From contig OW028579.1 in the NCBI GenBank assembly GCA_932294295.1, forward strand, positions 5,292,370 through 5,356,369: a DNA stretch of 64,000 nt, written 5' to 3'. This document shows positions 12,401 through 22,647 of the stretch, piece after piece. Under the pieces are notes generated by a model. That model was not told the origin of the DNA and ran no database searches. It saw nothing but the letters and a program-made list of their open reading frames with translations. A program made the position numbers and the translations under genes. Position 1 is the first letter of the stretch. Each line of letters starts with the position of its first letter. This DNA is from Alitta virens. Its lineage: Eukaryota; Annelida; Polychaeta; Phyllodocida; Nereididae.

Positions 12401-15400
12401 CTGGGGAATGATCCATGCCCTGAATGCACATAGATAATGTATAATTATTTGGAGTTCAGTTGATATTTTGAATACTGAAAACGCTGGGAATTCAGCCTAA
12501 GACAGCCAGTGTTGGATTTATAAACAAGATAATTCTTTAAGTGTTTAATTTTCCAGTTTGAAATGGAATGAATGCAAATACAATAACAATTTATAAGAAA
12601 GCCTCCATATAAAGAAAGTTGACAGTAGATATTAATGACATGTAAACATACACCTTAGCATTCAGCCACCGCCAGCTTGAAATGCCTGAATTTTTTTGGA
12701 CATCATGCATGAAAGTTCTATTTATAGATTATGTGGTCAACTAAAAAAAAGGATGTCTAGAATTCATTTATGTGGTAACTAAGGACTTTATCCATAATTG
12801 GCTAAAGCTATGAGTAGGAATTTGGACAAAATATATTTTCTTCATCTGACATTATTTACAAAATAATTACATAATATATGCAGTCTTAAAATTTCATATA
12901 TATCTTTAAAGAGATTCTTTCTTTTTTTAATAATTTTCACCAAAGCAAACTGAAAAACAATTTATATATGTTACAGATCCCAATCTCCTATCGGTCTCGC
13001 ATTTGACCTAATCTCTCTCAGAGGTCAGAGAGACTGCTCGTAATAAATACCTGGCATTGACAAAGCTAACATTAGTCGCAGTTATATTGTGATAGGTCTA
13101 CACGTCAGATATAAAAACTACACTCACCTTTGATAGACATGCACCAGAACAATAGCCATAACTCGTCATTTTCTGAAAGTGAGGTGGGATGATGTGGTAC
13201 TGGTTGACACTCAAACCTGTGGTCAACATCCAGGCATCATATGTCCTCAGTGTTGGGGTCAGCCACAGTCTCAGTCCTGATGAATCGACTAAACCTGTAA
13301 GGATATACCAACAGGTTATGAGATGCTACAAACTGTTAAAGAAGGTTGCTTGATTACTAGAAGGTTGTGGGTTCAATAGAGTATTTTCACTGAACAGCCC
13401 TGAACTCAGCAAGACATAAGTCGTTCCTCTCCTGTCATTACTAATTTTGCTTTTCAGACACAGTAGGTAATAACTAACTAATTCTATAAATATAACTTTC
13501 TCAAAAATAATAAAAATCAACTAAATGATAAAGTGTCAAATATACATTAAAATGCACTAAAAATACTGTTGCTAGGATTCACTTTGCTTCAGCCAATCAC
13601 AGTCAAGGGCGGGAACATTTTCAGCCAGTAGAATTGCAGTATTATGTTTTAGCCACCTGGTGGAAATACAGAGAACCTTCCGTGAAAATCCACTATTCGC
13701 GATCAAGTCCCCCCAGCACTGGGGGACAGAGACTGTACTCCTTTATCATTGGTTATTTCACCCTACCTATAGGGCGCTAAATGGAGTTTAAGGGAGCTGG
13801 CTATGAACATTGAAATGATTGCAGTGTAAGTACTGTCTCTGCCCGGGAACAGGGTCCCGAGGGTCCCTGGAAACTAATTTTGAGCAACTCACAAGATATC
13901 ACACACAACTAACCCAGGCACTATTGACCTATGGTCATCGATTTTGTTCATTATCATTCAAGAAATGCAAAACTGCCAAGATTAGGATATTATACGCTGT
14001 TTCTACATCAATCTTGAGCGGTGAAACAAGAACTATTTTGTGCGGTTCGCCGTACATTTGTATGTGCGTAGTGATATAAAAGTAGGTCACCAATTAACTG
14101 ATTTTCACTTTCGGCAGACTGCTCGTAGTCGCTCGCATGTTATTAAGCAGTCTACTCGTAGACAGGTGCGTACATATAATTATATGTTATCACATGAGCA
14201 ACATAGTATATTAAAAGCTTAACATTTTATAATTAACTTTATGAAAAGTAATATTGTTTAATATTCGATGGTCCATTTTCAAATTTAATGTTATTCAATG
14301 TTTTTACTTTTATTTGTTTTAATTATCATATTAGCGCCTAATGAAATTATGCGGTTTAGGTCACTTGTAAGCCTGAGTGGGTCGGGGAGCTGGGCTGGGG
14401 AGTTACAATTGTCATACCTGTTGTTTTTGTGTTTAATGTTAATAACTCTATGTGACTCAAATAAAAGAATTTCAAATCAATTCATTAAGCCCGAATCTCC
14501 CTGGTATCATCACACATGGTTCTGTATCATCCCAAGCCCCCTTGTATATCTTACATAATTTATATTATGGGTTTTGCTTGAAAACTTTTTTTTTGTTTTA
14601 CTTCAAATTCTACATAAACTACGCTCCTCTGACGCTTGACATATTTTTTTTTCCTTTTTAATTATTTTTTTTTTACTTTATTCTCAGGGGGTGGGGGTAT
14701 ATTAACATACCTGAAGGACTAGGGGGTGGATTGTCGTAGTGGATTTCCAATCTAAAGAAATTGATGCTGTCATTTGCCCCCAAAGGAATTCCAACGTGAC
14801 TTGGCAAATACGTGTTCTGAAAATATAATCTGTTCATGTACCATTCCAATATCACACAGTATCCTATACAAAAGAGTGCATTCAAATTAGATATACATAA
14901 TTTTATTGACAAGTTGATGTCAGACAAGACATTTATGTTATAATGAGGCCTACCATAAAAAAAAAAAATAAAAATAAAAATAAATAAAAACCAGCGACAA
15001 TCAGAGAAGAATCAAAAATAAGGAAAACAAAGATAAGATAAGATAAGATAAGATAAGATAAGATAAAACTCGGAGATGATTGACAAAAACAAAATAAACT
15101 ATAAAGGTTTTTACCGACAATAAAATAACAGAAAACAAAATGAAGTTATATACAAATGATAAAAATGGCAATAAATGGAATATGATAAGATGTTAATTTG
15201 ATTTACTATTTCGTTGACAAATAATACAAGATCCACATTCACAATTTTCGAGGTAATTACAGTTTCTTAACAATATTTAAAATACAACAAATACACCAAA
15301 GTCATCTAATAATATCTCCTTTATTTCAATGGGTAGTTCATTCCATATTGTAGCACCTTGGTATAAAATACATCTAAAAACCATACTGCATTGTGTTGTA

Positions 15401-18400
15401 TGTTGGCTTTACAGCAAATACTATAGTAACAGATGGTTCCAGCCACAATTAGAAACCCCCAATATGTTCGCAAAAATGTTAATTCTTCCCATTTACAAAG
15501 ATTTGAAACTGAACTCCAGAAGACTCCATGTGAATCCAGGACTCCCATTGGCTAAAGCCATCTCTCTGCCAAAAGGAGTCTGTGATTCACATGACGTCCT
15601 CTGGACCACAGAGTTTAGTTTCCAAGACTATTGGTTCAGTCCAATGCATAGTCAACTTTTTTAAATGATATGTTGGAGTATTAAAAAAAGTGATTACTCC
15701 AAAATTGTATTTTTGGCTGTGTATTTTGCTGATAAGGGCAATTGGTTTATTCAGAACAAATATATCAAAAAGACACTAACCTCGGTGCCAATTGCGTAGA
15801 GGAATAATGACACGTAACATTTGCTCTTCACGTACTCCATCCGCTCATGTTCACAGTCATCATGTATGCCATGATTTGCATCCACATCAATGCCATCGCT
15901 ACATGAATACAAGATCATGTGGTGCACCAAGCCCTCATTGCCTGCTTGAATTAATGGCTCCACCTACAATACAACAGCAATTGAACATTAAATGAATGCT
16001 GTGATTGCAATATCCACAATCCCAGATTGCATCTGACATTGTTTTGACGTCGGCCCTATGTGGGCAATGTCGGGCCGATGGTGGGCCAATGGTGGGCCGA
16101 TATTGGGCCAACATCGCATGTTATCAGGGATCCAGTCTTTTAATTACACTATGTTAAACAATCAGTGAGCATAGCAGAATATCAAGTCTATATTAAATGT
16201 CTTCGATGAATAAATAGAGTGCATGGTGTGTGATATAAGTGTCAAAAGTGCATTTACTTTTAGCACCAAAATTTAGCAAAATGTCTTCTCAGCGTCAGCC
16301 CACCATCTGATTCAGCACTCTAGGCCCGATGTGGGCCCAGAGTTGGTATACTTTTGGCTCAATGTTAGCCCAACAGTAGTACTATTGGTCAAGTTTTGGC
16401 CGATTTTCGGTGCAATATTGCCCAATGTTGCCAAAATGTTGGCACAATATCAGCCCTGCTGGATCATGCCCTCATAGTCATTTGCTTGAAGAAACAATGA
16501 AATATTTTTGTACTGACCATGATAACATGATGTTTTTGACTGAGTGCTGGAATTTTGAATCCTTGACAGTAGTAGGTTGTATCCGTGGCAGGAATAGCAA
16601 TCTACAATCAATCAAACAAAAGTTATCTGTAAGAAAAATTGCACTTCTAAAAAGAATGTTAATTAAGTTCAATATCAGTCTAATTTCAAAACGCATTGTT
16701 ATACGAATTATCACAATTAAAATAATAATAATAATAATATGCAGTCAAACTATTGATGCCTATAATATAAATAATATAAAGCAATTTTACAAAATATTTA
16801 AGGGCATAAATAAAAGGTTATCCTCTTGTATTATAAAATAAATAGTAATAACAGACAATCTGTTGACACGAATCTATTTAATTTAGCAATATAGTTTACA
16901 CGGCTTAATTTGATAAGATAGATAGATACATAGATAGATAGATAGATAGGTAGATATATAGATAGATAGATAGGTAGATAGATATGGACAGTGCAGCTCT
17001 CTAAGGCAAGTTCTTGCTGCTGTCGAGGGTTGATTGATGAGGTGAGGGAGAGAAGAGTCCACCCATGTTACACATTTACTCCATGGATGGGGTCTTTTAC
17101 TTGCCTTAGCATAATAACCAAGTACAAGGGATTAGATATCTGGCAAGTAGTGTCTCGTAAATGTATCATGAAAGTTGTAACTGTATATGTGGTATTATTA
17201 TTGGGTGATATTATTTATTCACCAATATATGAAATATTTGATAATTACATTTGATACTTGGAAGTCCATGGATATGGCATTATCAGGTAGAACCAACTCC
17301 TCCTCTTTCATATTAGAAATGAGAGTGATAGACTTTGTTCCTCTTTGGCTACTTCCATGGTAGGGCAGGCCAGTAGACTCCACTGGATCTTCATCATGGA
17401 AGGAGTAGATTATCCTCATTGTTTCATCCTACAAAGTAAACATTTGAATTGTAACATGATATGGGCTCCAAGGTTTATTGCCTCATCAGTAAGTCTGCTT
17501 CTAGCATCTGGTCGTGTATACATGTGGGTGGTGGGTGGGATTAGGGCTTTATGTCCTGTATTTCTGCACCAGTTGGGCTAATTAGGACTGGCAGAGACCA
17601 TGGCAATGAGACGAAGGATGAAACAGCCATCCGACTTAGGCTCGACCGGGAATCGAACCCGGGACCCAGCGGTTGGAAGCCCAGAGCGCTACCTCTGAGC
17701 TAGGCCCCCACCCTCAATCGTTTATACGTGTTAACTGACTTAAAGACATTCACACTGTCAAGAGTGGGGATGGCGAGTGAGCGCGGAAGACAAAAGTTTT
17801 TTACTCCTGCTTATCCTTGTTGATACTTAATTCAATCAGCGAGCAATGTACAAATACTCCTGCTAATTTGTAGAATGCTCATAGGTCCTCCAGATCATTC
17901 ACGAATATCTGTGGAGAGCGCAAATATTTTGAAGCATGTTTAAAAATTTGGTTTTTGAACGAGTGAATCTACGTGCATCCGTGGCCATTAGTGGCCATTC
18001 GCAGCCACATGTGCTCACTCATGGGTATGCAGGGGAGGCTGTCCATGGAATATGGACTACACGTTCTCACTCGAGCTCCATCATTCCCCCTTTAATTACG
18101 TATAGATTATTTTGACGATAATTCGCGGGGCGTCCGTCAAATGCTTGGCAGACATTCGTCAGCTGCTCAGCGAGGGTTCACGCGTGGGGAGGATAGGGCT
18201 ACGGATGGGCATCGATGGGCACGTTGCCAACGCAGATGGTAGACGGTAGACAAGAGTGGATGGTAAGTGTACACGAATGTCCATGGTCACTCGTTTCTCT
18301 TACTCGTGATAGTGTGAACAGGGCTTGGACTTCATACCAATACAGGGTAGCATTGTATTGTTCCAATATAATACAATACAATACAATACAAAATAATGCA

Positions 18401-20154
18401 ATATAATACCATTCTACTTTATGGCAAAAAAGGTCCATGGATTCATTATTCATTTTGACTGAAATTATTTTATTATTATGTTTTTTGTTTATTAAAACCT
18501 GGAGTGATTGCTGAATGGAAACAATCATTAGGAAGGGCCCAGATAGCATTCCAAATCGAATCAACGTCGGCCCGTTGTCGGCGATGATAAAACGATGTTG
18601 CACCGGTGGTGGCCGATATAGAAAAGACGCTTGCCCAATTTGGAATGCTATACAATGTTGTATATATTTTTTGTATCTGTAATTCTTAGTAAAAAGAATA
18701 TATCAACCTCATCTTAAATGTCATACCCCAAGAGATTTAGGTGAAGAAATTAAAGAAGCGATTAATTATTACCGTGACGTCTATATCATCTGGATCACAG
18801 TTGGTGAGGGCCCTGGAGAATTTCAAAATGGTGTAATCTCCATCTTCTTTGCCTGCGAGAAGCTTCCAGTCTTGGCTCTCATCAATTTTTGGCTCTGCAT
18901 TCCTGCTTGAGAATCTGTCCTGTAAATGGAAAAAATATATATATATATATTGGATTCATATATGACATCTAGAGTTAAGTTTCCTGGTCTATGAAATCTG
19001 CTATTATAGTGGATTTTCACGGAAGGTTCTCTGTATTTCCACCAGGTGGCTAAAACAGAATACTTCAATTCTATTGGCTGAAAAAGTGCCCGCCCTTGGC
19101 TGTGATTGGCTGAAGCAAAGTGCATAGCCTAGCAGCAGTATTTTTAGTGCATTTTAATGTATATTTAACACTTTATCATTTAGTTGATTTTTGTTATTTT
19201 CTGAGAAAGTTATATTTAGGGAATCAGTTAGTTATTACCTATTCTGTCTGAAAAGCAAAATGAGTAATAAGAGGAGAGGAAAGACTTATGTCCTGCTGAA
19301 TTCAGGGGTTTTCAGTGGAAAGACCTTATTGGTGAGGTCGTACATCTTTGCATTTTTTATGTGAGCATCAGCCTTTAGGACATCTATTTCATAGGAGAGG
19401 CTTTCCTGCGGAAACGCCTACTAACACTGTTGTAGAGTCTTTTCCAAACATTTGAACCCATTTGGAACCTCTGAGAGAGGCACCGCTTTGTAGGAGGTTC
19501 TTCACAAATAGTTTAAAACTGCCTAACAACAGTTATACGATTCTCGACAAAAGCTTAATCTCTACTTATAAGACACTATTTCAACTCTGCTGAAGGTCCC
19601 GGGTTCCATTCCTGGCTTGGACACTCTTCAGGAGCTACATCCCAGCTGGATGTAAATTTGTAGCATGGTGTGGACTGCAAGCCTCATAAACTCATTACGT
19701 CTGCCTCTGCCAGCTGGTCATATAAATTGACTATCATTGAGACACTGAGCGTTACAAACCTTGCTATGGGGAGTCCCAGGAATTTCATGACATTAACATT
19801 CTAGGCCATTGTTATTTATTAATTTATTTTGCTAATTGTAGATGATAATCGTGCTCAATAGATGGTATGAAATATTACCTGAAAGTAGACTATGCTGTCC
19901 TTCACCCATCCGATGACAATATCAGCATTCTTCATGCCTCCTGTTTGCGACAGTCCGAACCCAACATAACCGAGGGTTTTTGCGTGCACTTCTATCGTAA
20001 TTTTGTCATCATCCACTGACCAGAACATGTTGTAGATGTCATTGGCAACCAAAGATGCATTGTGATCAAAATTCATAGAAGGTGCAATGCTCATTCCATT
20101 GACGCACCATAACGTGCTACACCATAAGGAGAGTATCAATAATGGCGTCCCCAT
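9475..20154 (-). CDS. MOXD1-like: copper type II monooxygenase, DBH/MOXD1-like, paralogue A (12 exons, 615 aa)
   Basis: Coding exons (minus): 20154-19879, 18919-18773, 17428-17258, 16601-16518, 15963-15781, 14816-14711, 13294-13128, 12419-12222, 11804-11745, 11620-11490, 10181-9995, 9612-9475. They total 1,848 nt and close exactly in frame. A signal peptide starts exon 1, followed by a DOMON domain (exons 1-3; GYVGFGLSQTGGM, DIVIGWV). The Cu-monooxygenase N-domain has PATDTTYYC and KHHVIM (CuH His pair, exon 4) and LVHHMILY (exon 5). The C-domain has LHSHLLG (CuM His-X-His, exon 8) and STREEMCF with the Met ligand (exon 10). The C-terminus is a hydrophobic tail after EEEDKC, suggesting membrane or GPI anchoring. 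The family hydroxylates aryl-alkylamine-type substrates; the substrate here is unknown. An acceptor lies directly before the ATG (CTATTCCAG), so a 5' UTR exon lies upstream. An AATAAA lies at 9428-9423. Confidence 0.93.
10310..10488. repeat. 20-bp minisatellite, about 9 copies
   Basis: The unit TGAATCTAGGACTTGCATTG repeats nine times with a few C/T and A/T changes, inside the last-but-one intron of monooxygenase paralogue A. Confidence 0.9.
10639..10725. mobile_element. small MITE with 15-bp perfect TIR (CCCAGATAGCATCCC)
   Basis: The right end, GGGATGCTATCTGGG, is the exact reverse complement of the left end. The interior has GTCG and CATCG motifs like the copies at 18,538-18,651 and 16,018-16,130. 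Confidence 0.75.
10843..11078 (-). mobile_element. SINE with (TATC)n tail
   Basis: On the minus strand this reads from a tRNA-like block with GGTCCCGGGTTCGG (box B-like) through a conserved body to a TATC microsatellite tail. A related, shorter copy in the same orientation lies at 16,917-17,145, also ending in GATA/TATC repeats. The upstream plus-strand piece at about 10,728-10,835 is another SINE fragment ending in AGAT repeats. Confidence 0.6.
11079..11447. mobile_element. TIR element of about 370 bp, copy 1
   Basis: Inverted ends contain TGTGTCGTCACNTCACAGCC followed by AGCGACCTA. A second copy with the same ends and interior lies at 53,777-54,143 in a different intron of paralogue B, so the two insertions are independent rather than part of the gene duplication. 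No coding capacity. Confidence 0.75.
11932..12043. mobile_element. palindromic MITE (GACGTC/CCAAGTCT family), short copy
   Basis: The ends carry TAGACTTGGAAA and its inverse CCAAGTCT, with CTCCAGATGACGTCATG opposite CATGATGTCGTCTGGAG. It is an internally shortened member of the palindromic family found also at 15.5, 37.2, 40.6, 41.5, 45.8 and 48.6 kb. Confidence 0.65.
13365..13705. repeat. inverted dispersed repeat, partner of 19,000-19,325
   Basis: About 340 bp match in opposite orientation to 19,000-19,325, including CCACCTGGTGGAAATACAGA, the CAATCACAG stretch and the GTAATAACTAACT stretch. Both lie in introns of paralogue A, about 5.3 kb apart. Confidence 0.75.
13800..14480. other. intronic stretch with unclassified repeat
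   Basis: The first about 130 bases match (inverted) the repeat at 2,020-2,300. The remainder has no homology I recognise and only short chance ORFs. Confidence 0.35.
15036..15066. repeat. (GATAA)n microsatellite
   Basis: A run of AGATA/GATAA pentanucleotides in an intron of paralogue A. Confidence 0.85.
15500..15655. mobile_element. palindromic MITE (GACGTC family)
   Basis: The left arm has GAACTCCAGAAGACTCCATG and GAATCCAGGACTCCCATTGG; the right arm has the inverse with GATTCACATGACGTCCTCTG and AGTTTCCAAG. The arms pair over most of the length. Confidence 0.75.
16018..16130. mobile_element. MITE of the CCCAGAT...ATGT family with GGGCCGAT tracts
   Basis: It begins ATCCCAGATTGCAT and ends GCATGTTATCAGGGAT, with internal GGGCCGATGGTGGGCC-type repeats. 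Similar tracts recur at about 16,320-16,460, 40,840-40,895 and 42,085-42,190. Confidence 0.5.
16917..17145 (-). mobile_element. SINE fragment with (GATA)n tail
   Basis: GATA repeats are followed by a block starting GGACAGTGCAGCTCTCTAAGG, parallel to the copy at 10,843-11,078. The tRNA-like head is lost. Confidence 0.55.
17530..17715 (-). mobile_element. SINE with tRNA-Gly(TCC)-like head
   Basis: The minus strand starts with a tRNA-shaped block: CCTAGCTCAGAGGTAGCG (box A region), an anticodon-loop-like CTTCCAA and GGGTTCGATTCCCGG (box B). A shared body continues toward GTCCTAATTAGCCCAAC and GTGCAGAAATACAGGAC. Further copies lie at 48,785-48,855 and 50,888-51,068, which shows this is a SINE and not a tRNA gene. 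Confidence 0.75.
17741..18322. mobile_element. TIR-like element of about 580 bp; relative at 24.2-24.7 kb
   Basis: The ends, TTCACACTGTCAAGAG and (inverted) TTCACACTATCACGAGT, form an imperfect TIR. The interior shares GGGGATGGCGAGTGAGCG, a CACATGTGCTCACTC-like block and CAGGGGAGGCTGTCCAT with about 24,196-24,660. Confidence 0.6.
18538..18651. mobile_element. small MITE, CCCAGATAGCATTCC TIR
   Basis: The left CCCAGATAGCATTCCAAAT mirrors the right ATTTGGAATGCTAT. It belongs to the same family as 10,639-10,725. Confidence 0.65.
19000..19325. repeat. inverted dispersed repeat, partner of 13,365-13,705
   Basis: See the partner entry. This copy reads in the opposite sense and ends near a GGGGTTTTCAGTG motif. 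Confidence 0.75.
19580..19745 (+). mobile_element. SINE fragment
   Basis: It contains GCTGAAGGTCCCGGGTTCCA (box B region) and the family body ending in GCCAGCTGGTCATATAAA. Another plus-strand fragment of the same family lies at about 20,345-20,480. Confidence 0.6.
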
Positions 20155-20179
20155 TGTGGAAATCTGGAATAGATTGTAA

Positions 20180-22160
20180 ATGGTTCACTAAGGTATTATC
20201 GAAAACGGTTCACGAAGTTATTATCGTCTTTTACTGAAAAATATGTTATAACAGTTTTTGTGCACTCCTGAAATTAATGAAATGCTGTGGATCTTAAGAA
20301 TCGAAGAAGAAAAAACATTTATGAATAAATAGATAAATTGGAGGCGCCTTCTACTCAGTGTCTATGCTGCAAGTGAAATATCCCACCCATCGGGTAAATG
20401 TGTAACACGACTGGACTAGCTTATCATCGCATTATTACATCTGCCTCTGGCAGCTGGTCGTATAAATTAGTACACACTGTGCTCCGTGTGTTTAATACTT
20501 AATGGAAGGCTGAGAAATAATCTTATATGGCAATATTTCAGATATACATTTTTTTCAAGGTTGATTGCACTTAAGTCAGGTGTGAATTTATACCTGTTGA
20601 GTTCCTCTTAAGGGGCCATGGAACTTAATATCATACCTTGCAATAACTTCTAAAAATAACTTTTCCTTTTATGCAAGTCTTAAGACGTCATCCGTTACCT
20701 TGACCTGCTTTTATTAAGAGAATTTCTCAAGGCCTCACGTGGTGCGTATGACTCAGAGTCCACACTAATTGACTGACCCCAGACACGTGCAGAAATAGGC
20801 GAGATTTTAAGAATGTGTCAACAGCATTTACCAAAATAATAATTGAAAAATTAAAATAAATAAATGAAATGAAAATAAATAATGTGGTATAGTCTCAAAA
20901 ATGAAATTGGGGCGGTTAATAATACAAAATAAGAAATTTCAGTCTCTTGTTATGAACGATTATTTAAAATGCTGACCTTTATTGAAACATTGTACCTATG
21001 GATAGATAGATAGATAGATAGATAGACAGACATACAGACAGATCGATAGATAGATAGATAGATGGATGTCATAATAATTATTGGTAGAATTAATTATATT
21101 TAATTTAAATGTTTAATCAGATAGTAAGAACAACATTTTGCTTGTTTTCACAAAAAACACAGAAAAAGAAAAGAAAAAAGAAACATGTGTCAGTTAGATT
21201 ACGATGAGCAATACCTAGATTAGAATGGGACTAAAATCTACGCGATTCATAAATAATGATGATTGAATTTATTATCAAAGTGCGTAACTGCACAGATGGT
21301 ATAATGATATTCTGTACGAGTAATAACAGCATTTTAATGATTTATTTTTCAATTTTGATATTTTGTGAAGTCACACGTTTTCAGTAGTGGCCATTATTAC
21401 CATTTGCATGATATATTCATTATGTTAAATTGAACATTTTCATTCAATGATGAAATAATGTTCCATTCAAAACAGTAATTGAATTATAATTAAAGTGATG
21501 ATACTGCACTTAAGGACGGTATGCTAAAAATTGAAATATCAATATGATATTTGTAATTTTTTTTAACTTAATTGGGTATTCAACCTTTTTTAACGAAAAC
21601 TATACTTATCGAAATTACTAGACGACAAAAATATAATTTTACATATGAAATCTCGTCATTTAAAAGATTAATTAGTCAGAAAGCAATGCCCTGCATTTAT
21701 GCATCTTTTTTTATAAAATAATAATAATCTGGAAATTATGATTGGTTATATTATTCCAGTACTTATCAATTTTCATGGTTATATTGTCACAATATTGTAT
21801 GACATATGGCTAAAGTTAAATATATTTACTTACGTAAATTTGGTCGCCATATTGGTTTATGATAGCAAAGTTCTCACAATGAAATTACGGCATAATTAGA
21901 TGTTCGTATGCTGAGTTTACCAAGTAAACCCGTTTTATACTATAGATGAGGAAATAAATACTGATAATGTTCAATACAATTTGTACGTAGCAGTTTCAGA
22001 TGAAGCTTAAGCAAAAACCCCCTGAGTTACAATATAATGATTTGCAGTATATATCACAAAATACACCAGGGGTAATTAGGACTCAGTTTTTAATTTGTAT
22101 ATTAATAATAAGCTGAAATATAAAGTCTTATGTGAAAAGTAACAAAAAGTTTTTACCTTG
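20180..22160 (-). other. probable first intron and promoter side of paralogue A
   Basis: No coding exon was found. A splice acceptor directly precedes the ATG of paralogue A, so this is read as its first intron. A candidate leader donor (CTGCAAG before GTAAAA, minus) lies at about 22,158, with a CATATATAG motif only about 20 nt upstream. That spacing is too short for a normal TATA box, so the true first exon is uncertain. The stretch also holds a SINE fragment, GATA repeats at 21,001-21,062 and AT-rich sequence. Confidence 0.35.
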
Positions 22161-22297
22161 CAGTCGAATCTTCTGTCTATATATGGTATTGGTCGAGCTC
22201 TCCGCATTCAATTAAATGAAGTAGAGCCAGTCATGCATGACTGATTATGATCAATAGACCATGAAAAACCTGGTTTAAGGTATTAAGGCTGATGTTA

Positions 22298-22306
22298 AGG
22301 GAAACA
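22298..22306. repeat. left target-site duplication AGGGAAACA
   Basis: Identical to 36,980-36,988 across the 14.7-kb element. Confidence 0.8.
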
Positions 22307-22315
22307 TAGCCAGAA

Positions 22316-22351
22316 CCGACCTACATTGCATTACATGCTATGTAGGGTCGG
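22316..22351. repeat. left subterminal hairpin of the 14.7-kb element
   Basis: CCGACCTACAT pairs with ATGTAGGGTCGG around a short loop (one bulged base). The same hairpin is kept at 44,238-44,273 in the short copy. Confidence 0.75.
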
Positions 22352-22647
22352 AACGACTTACATAGGAATTCTTAGAAGTTGACATTTATATGACCGTTTT
22401 CTCAATAAATAAAGTATCAAACCTGGTTTTGTTGTACTCTTCATGTAGGGTATTTTTCCTACTATCAGATCGCACTAAAATATTACTTAAAACGTAACTG
22501 TAAACATCATTTTAAGAATTACGAAGTGCAGCGGTTGTATTCACTTCTTCACGGCAGGCTTGGAAGTAGGTCGGGTCATGTCAGTGAGCATGCGCAACTA
22601 ATGTAAACAAGCAGAAGCACGTGCTGTGGCGCCAGTTTCGTCTGCTG

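Noticed and set aside
17630..17715. Functional tRNA-Gly gene
   Set aside because: Box A and B are good, but the same head plus a shared non-tRNA body occurs at three places, as expected for a SINE.
22158..22182. TATA box and leader donor for paralogue A
   Set aside because: The CATATATAG motif is only about 20 nt from the donor, too close for a normal start site; kept only as a weak possibility.
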